NCBI GenBank assembly: GCA_030019075.1
Contig: JASEHD010000013.1
Location: forward strand, 1-38,622
Direction of reading: 5' to 3'
DNA length: 38,622 nucleotides
DNA from: Bacteroidota bacterium
GTDB lineage: Bacteria; Bacteroidota; Ignavibacteria; UBA10030; SZUA-254
The notes beneath the pieces are model-generated. The model saw only the letters and a list, made by a program, of their open reading frames with translations. It was not told the DNA's origin and searched no databases. Below are positions 29,573-38,352 of this stretch, piece by piece. The position numbers and the translations under genes are program-made. Positions within the stretch are counted from its first letter, which is position 1, and each line of letters opens with the position of its first letter.

Positions 29573-30097
29573 TTGTTAAAAATAAGAACAAGTGAATTAG
29601 AATTAAAAGACCGACTCGTTTATATCAACCGAGTCGCAAAGGTTGTCAAAGGTGGACGTCGTTTTAGTTTCAGTGCAATCGTGGTTGTAGGCGATGGCAG
29701 GGGACATGTCGGAGCCGGATTAGGAAAAGCAAACGAAGTTCAGGATGCAATCTCCAAAGGAATCGATGATGCAAAGAAAAATGTGCACAAGGTATCCATT
29801 AATAAAGGTACGATACCTCATATGGTTATAGCAAAGTATGGTGCCTCTAAGGTTTTGCTCAAACCTGCATCTCCGGGTACGGGATTAATCGCCGGAGGTG
29901 GTGTCCGCGCTGTATTAGAATCAGCCGGTGTGAAGGATGTTCTCACCAAGTCAATTGGTTCATCGAATCCTCATAACGTTGTTAAAGCTACAATTAAAGC
30001 GCTGTTAAGTCTGACCGATGCAACGACAATGGCAGCACGTCGGTCAATATCTTTAAATGAATTATTCGGTACACCAACAGCTGCACCAATGAATTAA
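29573..30097 (+). CDS. rpsE: 30S ribosomal protein uS5
   Basis: The 174-residue protein has the double-stranded RNA-binding domain ([38 protein letters not shown]) and the C-terminal domain ([20 protein letters not shown]). It is important for decoding accuracy and mRNA unwinding. The start is TTG 29573 with GGAG upstream; no ATG is nearby in frame. Confidence 0.97.
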   Translation: MLKIRTSELELKDRLVYINRVAKVVKGGRRFSFSAIVVVGDGRGHVGAGLGKANEVQDAISKGIDDAKKNVHKVSINKGTIPHMVIAKYGASKVLLKPASPGTGLIAGGGVRAVLESAGVKDVLTKSIGSSNPHNVVKATIKALLSLTDATTMAARRSISLNELFGTPTAAPMN

Positions 30098-30106
30098 AGT
30101 AATATT

Positions 30107-30292
30107 ATGGCAAAACAAATTAAAATAACTCAGGTTGTCAGTCAGATCCATTGCTTAAAGGCACATAAAGCTACTATAACAGCACTTGGACTTGGCAGAC
30201 CACATTATTCTGTAGTAAAGAATGATACTCCGCAGATAAGAGGTATGATTTCGAAAGTTAAATACCTTGTAAAGGTGGAGGAGGTGAAATAG
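30107..30292 (+). CDS. rpmD: 50S ribosomal protein uL30
   Basis: The 61-residue protein has IKITQVVSQIHCLKAHKATI followed by TALGLGRPHYSVVKNDTPQI, the usual short bacterial uL30. It lies 9 bases after rpsE and 5 before rplO, the standard order. Confidence 0.96.
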   Translation: MAKQIKITQVVSQIHCLKAHKATITALGLGRPHYSVVKNDTPQIRGMISKVKYLVKVEEVK

Positions 30293-30297
30293 AAAAT

Positions 30298-30777
30298 ATG
30301 GGACAAGATATATTAAGTAATTTACACTTCGCAGAAGGTGCAAGGAAACGGGTGAAGCGGATTGGTCGTGGACAAGGATCAGGACATGGAGGAACAGCCA
30401 CACGCGGTCATAAAGGAGAAGGTGCAAGGGCAGGAACACATTATCGACCGTGGTTCGAAGGCGGTCAGATGCCTCTGGTGAGACGTGTCCCCAAATTTGG
30501 ATTTCATAATCCGTTCAGAATCGAATATCAAGTTGTGAATATATCAACATTAGAAAAATTCTCTGTTGAAGGAAAAATTTCAGAAGGAAAAGTAAATCCG
30601 GACGATTTATATAATATGGGTATATTACGCAAGAAAAATAAGTTAGTTAAAATCTTAGGGAATGGCGATCTAAAAGCAAAGCTTGAGATATCAGCTCATT
30701 CGTTCAGTAAATCTGCGATACAGAAAATCGAGAATGCTGGTGGAAAAGCGATTACAATTTCACAGTTAACAAAATAA
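30298..30777 (+). CDS. rplO: 50S ribosomal protein uL15
   Basis: The 159-residue protein has the Gly/Arg-rich N-terminus RIGRGQGSGHGGTATRGHKG and the FEGGQMPLVRRVPKFGFHNP motif. The C-terminal domain has the end motif KSAIQKIENAGGKAI. uL15 is a late 50S assembly protein. secY starts 6 bases downstream, so the two are likely coupled. Confidence 0.97.
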   Translation: MGQDILSNLHFAEGARKRVKRIGRGQGSGHGGTATRGHKGEGARAGTHYRPWFEGGQMPLVRRVPKFGFHNPFRIEYQVVNISTLEKFSVEGKISEGKVNPDDLYNMGILRKKNKLVKILGNGDLKAKLEISAHSFSKSAIQKIENAGGKAITISQLTK

Positions 30778-30783
30778 ATTATA

Positions 30784-32118
30784 ATGGCAAGACTCAGCGA
30801 AAGTTTTCGAAACATTTTTAAAATCCAGGAACTACGGCAGAGAATTATTTTTACTGCCGGACTGTTAATTGTTGTTCGTTTTGGTTCTCATATTACACTG
30901 CCGGGTGTTGATGCGGCGGTATTAGCCGATGCGATGCGCAATCAAGCATCGAATACATTGTTTGGTCTATACGATTTGTTTGTAGGTGGTGCGTTTAGCA
31001 ATGCCGCTATTTTAGCACTCGGTATAATGCCATACATCAGCGCGTCAATTATAATACAGTTACTCGGAGCGGTCGTCCCTTATTTCCAAAAGTTGTCGAA
31101 GGAAGGTGAAGAGGGCAGGAAAAAAATTACACAACTGACCCGGTACGGTACGGTATTGATCTCCTTGCTTCAGGCATGGGGTGTTAGCGTTCAGCTATTA
31201 AGTTTAAATGCAGGAGGTATTCCCATCGTTCCACTTGAGGTGCAGGGTTTTGGTTTTCAGTTTTCAACAATTATCGTTTTAACAGCCGGAACAATATTCA
31301 CGATGTGGCTGGGAGAGCAAATCACAGAGCGAGGTATTGGAAACGGGATATCGTTGATTATATTCATCGGTATCATCGCACGATTTCCCCATGCAATCCT
31401 GGATGAATATCAACTGGTTAGCTCAGGAGCTCGTAGTCTGATCGTTGAATTAATCGTGATTGGTTTAATGGTTCTTATTGTTGCTGGTATTGTAGCAGTT
31501 ACACAAGCAACGAGGCGGATACCCGTTCAGTATGCGAAGCGTGTTGTTGGTCGAAAAATTTATGGCGGTGTAACACAATATATTCCCATTCGTGTCAATA
31601 CCGCTGGTGTCATGCCGATTATTTTTGCTCAAGCTATCATGTTCATTCCAAATACAATTTTAACTTTCTTCCCTGAAAGCGACTTCATGCAGGGCATTGC
31701 AGGTTATTTCGACTATACATCTTTTACATATTCTATAATCTTTGCTTTGATGATTATTTTCTTCACATATTTTTACACTGCGGTTGCATTTAATCCAAAA
31801 GATGTCGCAGAAAATATGCAGAAACAAGGCGGATTTATTCCAGGGATTCGACCGGGGAAAAATACATCAGATTTTATTGACAATATATTGACAAAGATTA
31901 CATTACCGGGTTCGATATTTTTAGCAATTGTTGCGATTTTGCCAGCTTTCATGATGCGTTTAGGTGTAACATCAAATCTTGCAAGTTTTTTTGGTGGTAC
32001 AAGTTTGTTAATTGTCGTAGGTGTTGGATTGGATACTCTCCAACAAATTGAATCACATCTATTAATGCGTCACTATGATGGGTTTATGAAAAGTGGAAAG
32101 ATCAAGGGTCGCCGGTAA
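30784..32118 (+). CDS. secY: Preprotein translocase subunit SecY
   Basis: The 444-residue channel protein of the Sec translocon has about ten transmembrane helices. Landmarks are the plug-region and helix 2 (LYDLFVGGAFSNAAILALGI, MPYISASIIIQLL), LGEQITERGIGNGISLIIF, and the cytoplasmic loop NPKDVAENMQKQGGFIPGIR. It is followed directly by map, as in Bacteroidota, without adk. It works with SecE encoded at 5764. Confidence 0.98.
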   Translation: MARLSESFRNIFKIQELRQRIIFTAGLLIVVRFGSHITLPGVDAAVLADAMRNQASNTLFGLYDLFVGGAFSNAAILALGIMPYISASIIIQLLGAVVPYFQKLSKEGEEGRKKITQLTRYGTVLISLLQAWGVSVQLLSLNAGGIPIVPLEVQGFGFQFSTIIVLTAGTIFTMWLGEQITERGIGNGISLIIFIGIIARFPHAILDEYQLVSSGARSLIVELIVIGLMVLIVAGIVAVTQATRRIPVQYAKRVVGRKIYGGVTQYIPIRVNTAGVMPIIFAQAIMFIPNTILTFFPESDFMQGIAGYFDYTSFTYSIIFALMIIFFTYFYTAVAFNPKDVAENMQKQGGFIPGIRPGKNTSDFIDNILTKITLPGSIFLAIVAILPAFMMRLGVTSNLASFFGGTSLLIVVGVGLDTLQQIESHLLMRHYDGFMKSGKIKGRR

Positions 32119-32156
32119 TCTTTTTAGGTGCGTTGATATTAGGAAAATAGAACAAC

Positions 32157-32921
32157 ATGCCAAAAGCGACGATCAAATCGCCAAAAGAAATAGAATTAAT
32201 ACACGAAAGTTGCAGGATTGTTTCAGAGGTTCTTCGTTTATTAAAACTGATGATTAAAGAAGGAATATCGACAAAAGAATTAGACGAGTTTACGGAAGAA
32301 TACATTCGTTCGCAAGGTGCAGAACCTGCGTTCAAAGGTTACGGTGATGATAAAAAGAATTTATTCCCGGCGAGTTTGTGTACATCTATCAATGACGTGG
32401 TAGTACATGGGATTCCCGGAAACCGGAAGCTGCAAGCCGGTGAAATAATTGCGATAGACGTTGGTGTAAAAAAAAATAATTATTTCGGCGATGGTGCATG
32501 GACATTTCCGGTTGGAAAAATTTCAAAGGAAAAAGATCGTTTGTTAAAAATAAGTGAAGAAGCATTATTCATTGGAATCGAACGGGCACATGCAGGCAGC
32601 CATGTACACGATATTTCTGCCGCGATTCAATCGTTTGTAGAAAAAGAAGGATTCTCTGTTGTGCGAGATTTAGTAGGTCACGGGGTTGGTCGATATCTAC
32701 ACGAAGAACCTGCCATACCGAATTATGGTGAAGCTGGCACAGGTATGATTCTTCAAAAAGGAATGACGCTGGCTATCGAGCCGATGGTGAATTTTGGAAC
32801 TTATTCTGTCAGAATTGACGGAGATGGTTGGACAGTCAGAACCGCCGATGGATTACCGTCAGCACATTTTGAACATACGGTATTAATAACAGATAATAAA
32901 CCTGAAATCCTAACAAACTAA
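32157..32921 (+). CDS. map: Type I methionine aminopeptidase
   Basis: The 254-residue enzyme removes the initiator Met from nascent chains. Metal ligand motifs of the pita-bread fold are visible: IAIDVGVKKNNYFGDGAW (two Asp), LVGHGVGRYLHEEP (His), LAIEPM (Glu) and HFEHTVLIT (Glu). It has no N-terminal zinc-finger extension. It lies 8 bases before infA. Confidence 0.97.
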   Translation: MPKATIKSPKEIELIHESCRIVSEVLRLLKLMIKEGISTKELDEFTEEYIRSQGAEPAFKGYGDDKKNLFPASLCTSINDVVVHGIPGNRKLQAGEIIAIDVGVKKNNYFGDGAWTFPVGKISKEKDRLLKISEEALFIGIERAHAGSHVHDISAAIQSFVEKEGFSVVRDLVGHGVGRYLHEEPAIPNYGEAGTGMILQKGMTLAIEPMVNFGTYSVRIDGDGWTVRTADGLPSAHFEHTVLITDNKPEILTN

Positions 32922-32929
32922 AGAGATGA

Positions 32930-33148
32930 ATGGCTAAACAAGGACCGATTATAATGGATGGTGTAATTACCGATACACTGCCTAATGCTATGTTCCGAGT
33001 AAAGTTAGATAATGGGCATGAAATTTTAGCCGTCATTTCAGGTAAAATGCGTTTGCATTATATAAAAATTCTTGTAGGTGATAAAGTAACGGTCGAGATG
33101 TCGCCATACGATCTCACAAAAGGTCGTATCACGTACCGATACAAGTAA
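32930..33148 (+). CDS. infA: Translation initiation factor IF-1
   Basis: The 72-residue S1/OB-fold protein starts [20 protein letters not shown] and ends [18 protein letters not shown], matching IF-1 over its full length. It blocks the A site during initiation. The order map-infA-rpmJ-rpsM is the common one. Confidence 0.97.
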   Translation: MAKQGPIIMDGVITDTLPNAMFRVKLDNGHEILAVISGKMRLHYIKILVGDKVTVEMSPYDLTKGRITYRYK

Positions 33149-33159
33149 ATGGAGTAAAT

Positions 33160-33273
33160 ATGAAAGTTCGTTCGTCAGTAAAAAAATTATGTGAAAATTG
33201 CAAAATTATCAGAAGAAATGGTGTTGTTCGTGTTATATGTAAAAATCCAAAACACAAACAACGTCAAGGATAA
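33160..33273 (+). CDS. rpmJ: 50S ribosomal protein bL36
   Basis: This gene is too short for the ORF track. The 37-residue product reads [20 protein letters not shown] followed by [17 protein letters not shown]. It has the zinc ligands CxxC...C...H of the C+ form. It lies 11 bases after infA and 34 before rpsM, with GGAG before the ATG. Confidence 0.96.
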   Translation: MKVRSSVKKLCENCKIIRRNGVVRVICKNPKHKQRQG

Positions 33274-33307
33274 AATATTTAGTTTTTACTTGAAAGGATT
33301 ATAGGAA

Positions 33308-33691
33308 GTGGCTCGTATAGCAGGTATAGATTTACCGAAGAATAAACGTTCGGAAATTGGGCTGACATATATTTATGGGATCGGAAGGTCAAGTGCGCAG
33401 AAAATCCTAAGTCAGGCTGGAATAAGCTATGAAAAACGGATAAGCGAGTTATCAGACGATGAAGTTGCAAAAATACGTTCGATAATTACATCCGAATATA
33501 AAACTGAGGGTTCAGTACGAACAGAGACCCAGATGAACATAAAACGTTTGATGGACATTAATTCATATCGCGGTCTCCGTCATCGAAAGGGTTTACCTGT
33601 ACGCGGGCAGCGGACGCGAACAAATGCCCGGACACGTAAAGGTAAACGCAAAACAGTTGCCGGCAAGAAAAAAGTAGCCGCCAAGAAATAA
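33308..33691 (+). CDS. rpsM: 30S ribosomal protein uS13
   Basis: The 127-residue protein has [20 protein letters not shown], the helix-two-turn-helix core [14 protein letters not shown] and the C-terminal [20 protein letters not shown] with a basic tail reaching the P-site tRNA. The start is GTG 33308 behind AGGA. Confidence 0.98.
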   Translation: MARIAGIDLPKNKRSEIGLTYIYGIGRSSAQKILSQAGISYEKRISELSDDEVAKIRSIITSEYKTEGSVRTETQMNIKRLMDINSYRGLRHRKGLPVRGQRTRTNARTRKGKRKTVAGKKKVAAKK

Positions 33692-33710
33692 TTTTTGAAA
33701 GATAAGACGA

Positions 33711-34121
33711 ATGGCAAAACAAGGATCGGGTACAGCCACCCAAACGGCTGCAAAGAAAAAGAAAAGAATTCAAGTGGATGTTACCGGCAAAGCATTTTTA
33801 AAAGCCACATTCAATAATGTGATAGTAACAATCACTGACGTGTACGGAAACGTTATCAGTTGGTCTTCTGCCGGGCGGAACGGATTCAAAGGATCAAGAA
33901 AAAATACACCCTTTGCTGCTCAGGTTACAGCAGAAGCGGCAGCGAAAGAAGCTTATGACCTCGGATTACGAAAAGTTGACGTATTTGTAAAAGGTCCTGG
34001 TTCAGGACGTGAAGCCGGGGTGCGTTCGCTTCAGACAGTTGGTCTGGAGATATTGAGTATCCGGGATATTACACCGATTCCTCATAACGGATGTAGGCCG
34101 CCTAAACGTCGGCGCGTATAA
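33711..34121 (+). CDS. rpsK: 30S ribosomal protein uS11
   Basis: The 136-residue protein has [40 protein letters not shown] and the C-terminal [18 protein letters not shown]. The end is highly conserved, and the Asn-Gly there is an isoaspartate site in E. coli. It lies on the 30S platform. An N-terminal extension of about 12 residues ([15 protein letters not shown]) is rich in Lys and Thr. Confidence 0.98.
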   Translation: MAKQGSGTATQTAAKKKKRIQVDVTGKAFLKATFNNVIVTITDVYGNVISWSSAGRNGFKGSRKNTPFAAQVTAEAAAKEAYDLGLRKVDVFVKGPGSGREAGVRSLQTVGLEILSIRDITPIPHNGCRPPKRRRV

Positions 34122-34152
34122 ATTAAATGTTATTATAAATTGTAAGGAAACT

Positions 34153-34782
34153 ATGGGACGTTATATCGAAGCAAGTTGTAGATTATGTCGACGGGAGCGG
34201 CAAAAATTATTTTTAAAAGGCACTAAATGTTTTACCGAAAAATGCCCCGTTGAACGGAGAGCGTATCCGCCCGGTGCACATGGGCAAACAAAGCGCCGGA
34301 AAATCTCTGAGTACGGAGTACAACTCCGTGAGAAGCAAAAGATCCGGCGCATGTATGGACTTCAGGAAGTTCAATTCCATAATTATTTTGAAAAAGCATT
34401 GAGTCAATCGGGACGCACGGGCGAAAATCTTATCAAATTACTCGAACGACGTCTCGATAATGTTGTCTATCGCCTCGGATTTGCTCCTTCAAGAAAAGCA
34501 AGCCGACAGATGGTAACTCATTGTCATTTCATGGTCAATAAGAAAACCGTTAATATCCCATCGTACTTATTAAAAGCCGGTGATACGGTTCAGGTAATAG
34601 ATAAAAGTAAGAAACTTGAAATTATCCATTCATCTATGAAACGGATGAAAGATAGCGCGATACTGCCTTGGCTTAGTCTTGATAAAGGAACGATGACAGG
34701 CACGCTTTTAAATGTTCCAGAAAGAGCTGATATACCACTCAACGCAAACGAACAGCTTGTAGTTGAGCTTTATTCTAAATAA
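34153..34782 (+). CDS. rpsD: 30S ribosomal protein uS4
   Basis: The 209-residue protein has an N-terminal Cys cluster (CRLCRRERQKLFLKGTKC...C) of the zinc-binding form, then the S4 RNA-binding domain (LERRLDNVVYRLGFAPSRKA, ARQMVTH-like RQMVTHCHFMVN). uS4 nucleates 30S assembly and in E. coli represses the alpha operon. The 31-base upstream gap is too short to show a pseudoknot. Confidence 0.98.
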   Translation: MGRYIEASCRLCRRERQKLFLKGTKCFTEKCPVERRAYPPGAHGQTKRRKISEYGVQLREKQKIRRMYGLQEVQFHNYFEKALSQSGRTGENLIKLLERRLDNVVYRLGFAPSRKASRQMVTHCHFMVNKKTVNIPSYLLKAGDTVQVIDKSKKLEIIHSSMKRMKDSAILPWLSLDKGTMTGTLLNVPERADIPLNANEQLVVELYSK

Positions 34783-34849
34783 CAACTAACAATACACCCA
34801 GTATTTATTGAACAATTTTTCCATAAATAAATAGGTGGGAGAAAGAATT

Positions 34850-35839
34850 ATGCTAGCAACCAATTTTCAAATGCCAGAAAAAGTTCAGCTTGATGAAGCG
34901 AGTTATTCGAACACGTTTGGCAGGTTTATTTTACAACCATTAGAAAAAGGATATGGGGTTACCATCGGAAATGCATTCCGAAGGGTACTGCTTTCCTCAC
35001 TTCCGGGGACCGCATTCACGGCGATTCGGATCGAAGGTATTCTTCACGAATTTTCTACGCTCCCTGGGGTAGTCGAGGATGTTTCTGAAATCATTCTGAA
35101 CTTGAAAACTGTACGGTTAAAGTTGATTAACAAGAAACTAAACCGTGTTGTAGTTCAGGTGAAAGGACCAAAAGGTTTCACCGCGGCTGATATTCAAAAA
35201 GCCAATCCGGAGATTGAAATCTTAAATCCATCTCAACATATCGCGACACTGAACGCAGATGCTGAATTCGAACTTGAGCTGCGAATTGGCAGAGGTAAAG
35301 GATATGTTACCGCTGAAGAAAATAAATTAGCCGATCAATCAACGGACGTGATCACAATTGACTCCATTTTTACACCGGTAAAAAATGTCCGTTATTTTGT
35401 TGAATCTACCCGTGTAGGTCAAAAAACGGATTATGAAAAATTAATAATCGAGATCGAGACTGACGGTTCTATCGCACCTGACGATACACTCGCTCAGGCA
35501 GCGGTGATTCTACGAGATCACATCCAGCTATTTTTAAGTTTTAATGTTGATGCCGAGTCGCAGGAAGAACTTCTTGAAAAAGATTCAGAATTTGCACGCA
35601 TCCGTAAAATATTGCAAATGTCTGTTGATGAGTTGGAACTTTCGGTTCGTTCTCATAATTGCCTGAAAGCAGCTAATATAAAAACGATCGCAGAGCTTGT
35701 CCGACGCGATGAACCTGAGCTGTTAAAGTTTAAAAATTTTGGTAGAAAATCTCTCGCAGAATTATCAGAAATAATAGAGCAATTCGGTCTTAGATTCGGT
35801 ATGGATGTTGAAAAATATCTGCGTGAAAGCAACGAATAA
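34850..35839 (+). CDS. rpoA: DNA-directed RNA polymerase subunit alpha
   Basis: About 329 residues. The N-terminal assembly domain has RFILQPLEKGYGVTIGNAFR and RRVLLSSLPGTAFTAIRIEG. The C-terminal domain has the UP-element/activator-binding helices (LELSVRSHNCLKAANIKTIA, FKNFGRKSLAELSEIIEQFG). The track starts at GTG 34835; that GTG is in the Shine-Dalgarno region GGTGGGAG, and ATG 34850 gives the usual N-terminus MLATNFQMPEKV. Confidence 0.97.
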   Translation: MLATNFQMPEKVQLDEASYSNTFGRFILQPLEKGYGVTIGNAFRRVLLSSLPGTAFTAIRIEGILHEFSTLPGVVEDVSEIILNLKTVRLKLINKKLNRVVVQVKGPKGFTAADIQKANPEIEILNPSQHIATLNADAEFELELRIGRGKGYVTAEENKLADQSTDVITIDSIFTPVKNVRYFVESTRVGQKTDYEKLIIEIETDGSIAPDDTLAQAAVILRDHIQLFLSFNVDAESQEELLEKDSEFARIRKILQMSVDELELSVRSHNCLKAANIKTIAELVRRDEPELLKFKNFGRKSLAELSEIIEQFGLRFGMDVEKYLRESNE

Positions 35840-35862
35840 TACTTATCCCTTAGGAATATTAA

Positions 35863-36348
35863 ATGCGACACAGAAAATCTGGAAGAAAACTTAAAAGAAC
35901 GGCAAGCCATAAAAAAGCAACACTGATAGCATTGGCGACTGCGTTATTACGAAATAAAAAAATTAAAACCACATTGGCTAAAGCTAAAGAAGCACGGGTG
36001 TATGTGGAACGATTAATCACGCGTGCAAAGAATGCTGTTGCTAATGAAGGTGAGAAAAAAAATATTCATGCCCGAAGAATGATTTCACGATACATTAAAG
36101 ATCGTGAAGTAGTGAAAGAATTATTTAAGGAGATTGCCCCGAAAGTCGCAGCGCGGCAGGGTGGTTATACACGGGTTGTGAAACTTGGTCAACGATACGG
36201 TGATGGTGCTGAGGTTGCAGTACTCGAACTGGTAGATTTCAATACCGGACAAGAACCTAAGAAACCTGCTGACAAAACGAAGGTAAAGAAAGAGAAAAAA
36301 GCAAAGAAGGAAGTTCCAACCGGAACGGTTGAACAGCCGAAAGAATAA
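35863..36348 (+). CDS. rplQ: 50S ribosomal protein bL17, C-terminally extended
   Basis: The 161-residue protein has the bL17 core MRHRKSGRKLKRTASHKKAT, LLRNKKIKTTLAKAKEARVY and GGYTRVVKLGQRYGDGAEVA up to about residue 120. A Lys/Glu/Pro-rich tail of about 40 residues (KKPADKTKVKKEKKAKKEVP) follows, a kind of extension common in FCB bacteria. It is the last gene of the 31-kb run. Confidence 0.97.
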   Translation: MRHRKSGRKLKRTASHKKATLIALATALLRNKKIKTTLAKAKEARVYVERLITRAKNAVANEGEKKNIHARRMISRYIKDREVVKELFKEIAPKVAARQGGYTRVVKLGQRYGDGAEVAVLELVDFNTGQEPKKPADKTKVKKEKKAKKEVPTGTVEQPKE

Positions 36349-36416
36349 TTTGAAAATATTCATTTGAATTGAAGGATTTCTTAAGTCATGAGGAACCCTT
36401 TTTAATTCCGGGTGAG

Positions 36417-36467
36417 AACTTCCCGAAAGTTCCTGCCGTAGCCGATCTCTAAAACTTTCGGGAAGTT
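36417..36467. repeat. 15-bp perfect inverted repeat between convergent genes
   Basis: AACTTCCCGAAAGTT and AACTTTCGGGAAGTT are perfectly complementary and enclose a 21-base loop (CCTGCCGTAGCCGATCTCTAA, with one or two more A). It lies in the 125-base gap between rplQ and the convergent minus-strand gene, ending 6 bases before that gene's stop codon. No U-tract follows on either strand, so it is not a typical intrinsic terminator. It may act as a bidirectional transcription block or be a REP-like dispersed repeat. Confidence 0.75.
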
Positions 36468-36473
36468 AAATGG

Positions 36474-38272
36474 TTATCTCAACAAGAGGAGCTTTTTTGT
36501 TTCGATGAACGATCCCACTTTTATTTGAGAGAAGTAGATACCGCTCGGTACCCCGCTTGCATTCCATTCCACCGACTTGTATCCTGCATCTTGCATCCCA
36601 TCAACCAATGTTGCTACTACTTGCCCGAGAACGTTGTACACTATTAGAGTTACCCATCTGGATTCTGGCATCTGGTATCTGATTTCTGTGGAAGGATTAA
36701 ACGGATTTGGATAATTTTGTTCGAGTGCAAATCGATCAGGAATATTTGACGCTATAATATCGACGTCAGGCAAATCAGGGGCTTGAGGCGGCATCTCACT
36801 TGTCGGTCTTATTTTTATGCGGGCTGCTGCGGTGGATATAGATGATGAGGATAGTATCAGCTGTCCCGGCTGATTTACTTTTACCCAGTAACCCTTTGTT
36901 GGTTCGATTATATCGACTTGTTGATAACTTCCATTATAACCAAAGAACTGAGATGTGATAATACCACCAGGATCAGAGATAATGTTCTCAACACCGATTG
37001 GGTAAGTAAGTGAGCCGATGAGATTCCAACCTTCTAATACATCAATCGTATCCATTGGGATTGTTTTACCATCGATTTTTAAGCACACTTTACTTGGGAG
37101 TTTCAACCAGTATCCTTTACCAACATCCAACGATTCACGTGCTAAATATATACCTGCAAACTCAAAGAGTTTAGAACTCGCAGATGGAAAAATGATATCT
37201 CGAGAAGGATTTTGAACATTTTTAGGTAGTGATACAAGATTCCATCCTTGAAATAAAGGGTACAAAATTGATTGCCCAAACTTGAAAGTGTTATAATGGC
37301 TTCCATTACCTAATGTAGATGATCCCGTTACATATACATTATTAAGTGTATCAATAGCAATTGCTCTTGCTATTTCAGCAGAGTTGTGGGATCCATAATG
37401 TTTTGTAATCCATGTTTGATCACCCTGTGATGTGTATTTTATTGTTACAATGTCATAAGATGTTCTCGGGCACTCACTATGGCCGGTTACGTATATATTA
37501 CCAAAACGGTCGTGAGTGATGGCTTTCGCAATATTATTAGAATTGTTAGACCCACAATATCGTACTGCCCACTCTTGAGTACCTTCTGAAGTGTACTTCA
37601 GGGTGACATAGTTGCTGTTATTACCTAAACTATCACTATATCCAGTTACATATATATTCTGAAAATTGTCTATTGTAATTCCTTGAGCAAAGTCGTTGTA
37701 ATTATGGGCTCCATCATAAAATGCGACCCACGCTTGAATACCCAAAGGAGTATATTTCACAGTAGCAAAGTCTACGGTTGCTTCAGAACCCCAGCAATAT
37801 CCGGTAACATATACATTCTCCAAGCCATCAACAGCGATAGCTTTGGCAACGTCGTAAGCATTTCCAGGTCCATCATATCGTGCTACCCATTCTTCATTTC
37901 CTGATGATGTGTACTTAATTGTGGCATAGTCTTCAGATGTACTCAAACCATGACTGTATCCAGTTACAAGCACATTATCATGGATGTCAACAGTAATGGC
38001 AGTTGGTATATCGGAACCATTCCCGGGTCCATTATATCGTGCTACCCATTCTTCATTTCCTAATGATGTGTACTTAATTGTAGTATAGTCTTCAGATGTT
38101 CCTGAATTATAGCTATATCCAGTAACATAAACATTACCAGAGCTATCAATAGCAATGGCTGTCGCGAAATCATTGAAATTTCCAGTGCCATTATATCGTG
38201 CTACCCATAGTTGAATACCTGCTGAGGTGTATTTTACTGTTGTATAGTCGAAGAATGATCCTGCACCATCAC
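36474..38272 (-). pseudogene. SBBP beta-propeller repeat protein with T9SS tail, N-terminus removed by IS
   Basis: The native reading frame enters from the IS junction (about 38274) as SDGAGSFFDYTTVKYTSAG. It has six exact 53-residue SBBP repeats (consensus DYxTIKYTSxGxxxWVARYxG...AIAIDxxxNVYVTGYS), two related GWNLVSLP / GWNLIGSL domains, and a type A T9SS sorting domain (FALEQNYPNPFNPSTEIRYQ ... SGIYFSQIKVGSFIETKKLL). It should be a secreted or surface beta-propeller protein. The track ORF to 38351 starts with TTG inside the IS and its first about 26 residues are IS-encoded, with no signal peptide, so the gene is probably dead. The original start and signal peptide are outside the window. 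Confidence 0.85.
37296..38249 (-). repeat. Six tandem 159-bp repeats (53-residue SBBP units)
   Basis: Six back-to-back coding repeats of exactly 53 codons, from DYTTVKYTSAG to TLGNGSH, followed by the start of a seventh (YNTFKF). Most units have diverged at DNA level, but parts of units 1-2 and 2-3 are nearly identical (37867-37940 versus 38026-38099: 4 mismatches in 74). Confidence 0.9.
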
Positions 38273-38321
38273 TAGTGTAACGTCCCATAGATAAGTAGAC
38301 ATTAATAAAATAATTTAGTAT

Positions 38322-38352
38322 ATTGGTATCAACAATAAAAAAGGATACCAAT
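38322..38352 (+). promoter_or_regulatory. Hairpin sequestering the transposase start
   Basis: ATTGGTATC (38322-38330) pairs perfectly with GATACCAAT (38344-38352) around a 13-base loop AACAATAAAAAAG. The 3' arm includes the first two bases of the ATG, and the ribosome-binding site AAAAAGGA spans loop and stem. Transcripts running in from outside would contain the full hairpin and be poorly translated. Confidence 0.65.

Noticed and set aside
32102-32160. Missing adk between secY and map as a deletion
   Set aside because: The secY-map-infA order without adk is normal in many Bacteroidota-related genomes, and the 38-base gap shows no gene remnant.
37296-38249. CRISPR or non-coding satellite array
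   Set aside because: The periodicity is exactly 53 codons in an open frame with conserved SBBP protein motifs.
36474-38351. Tracked 625-residue ORF as an intact gene starting at TTG 38351
   Set aside because: The start and first codons lie inside the IS element, antisense to its transposase leader, and there is no signal peptide.
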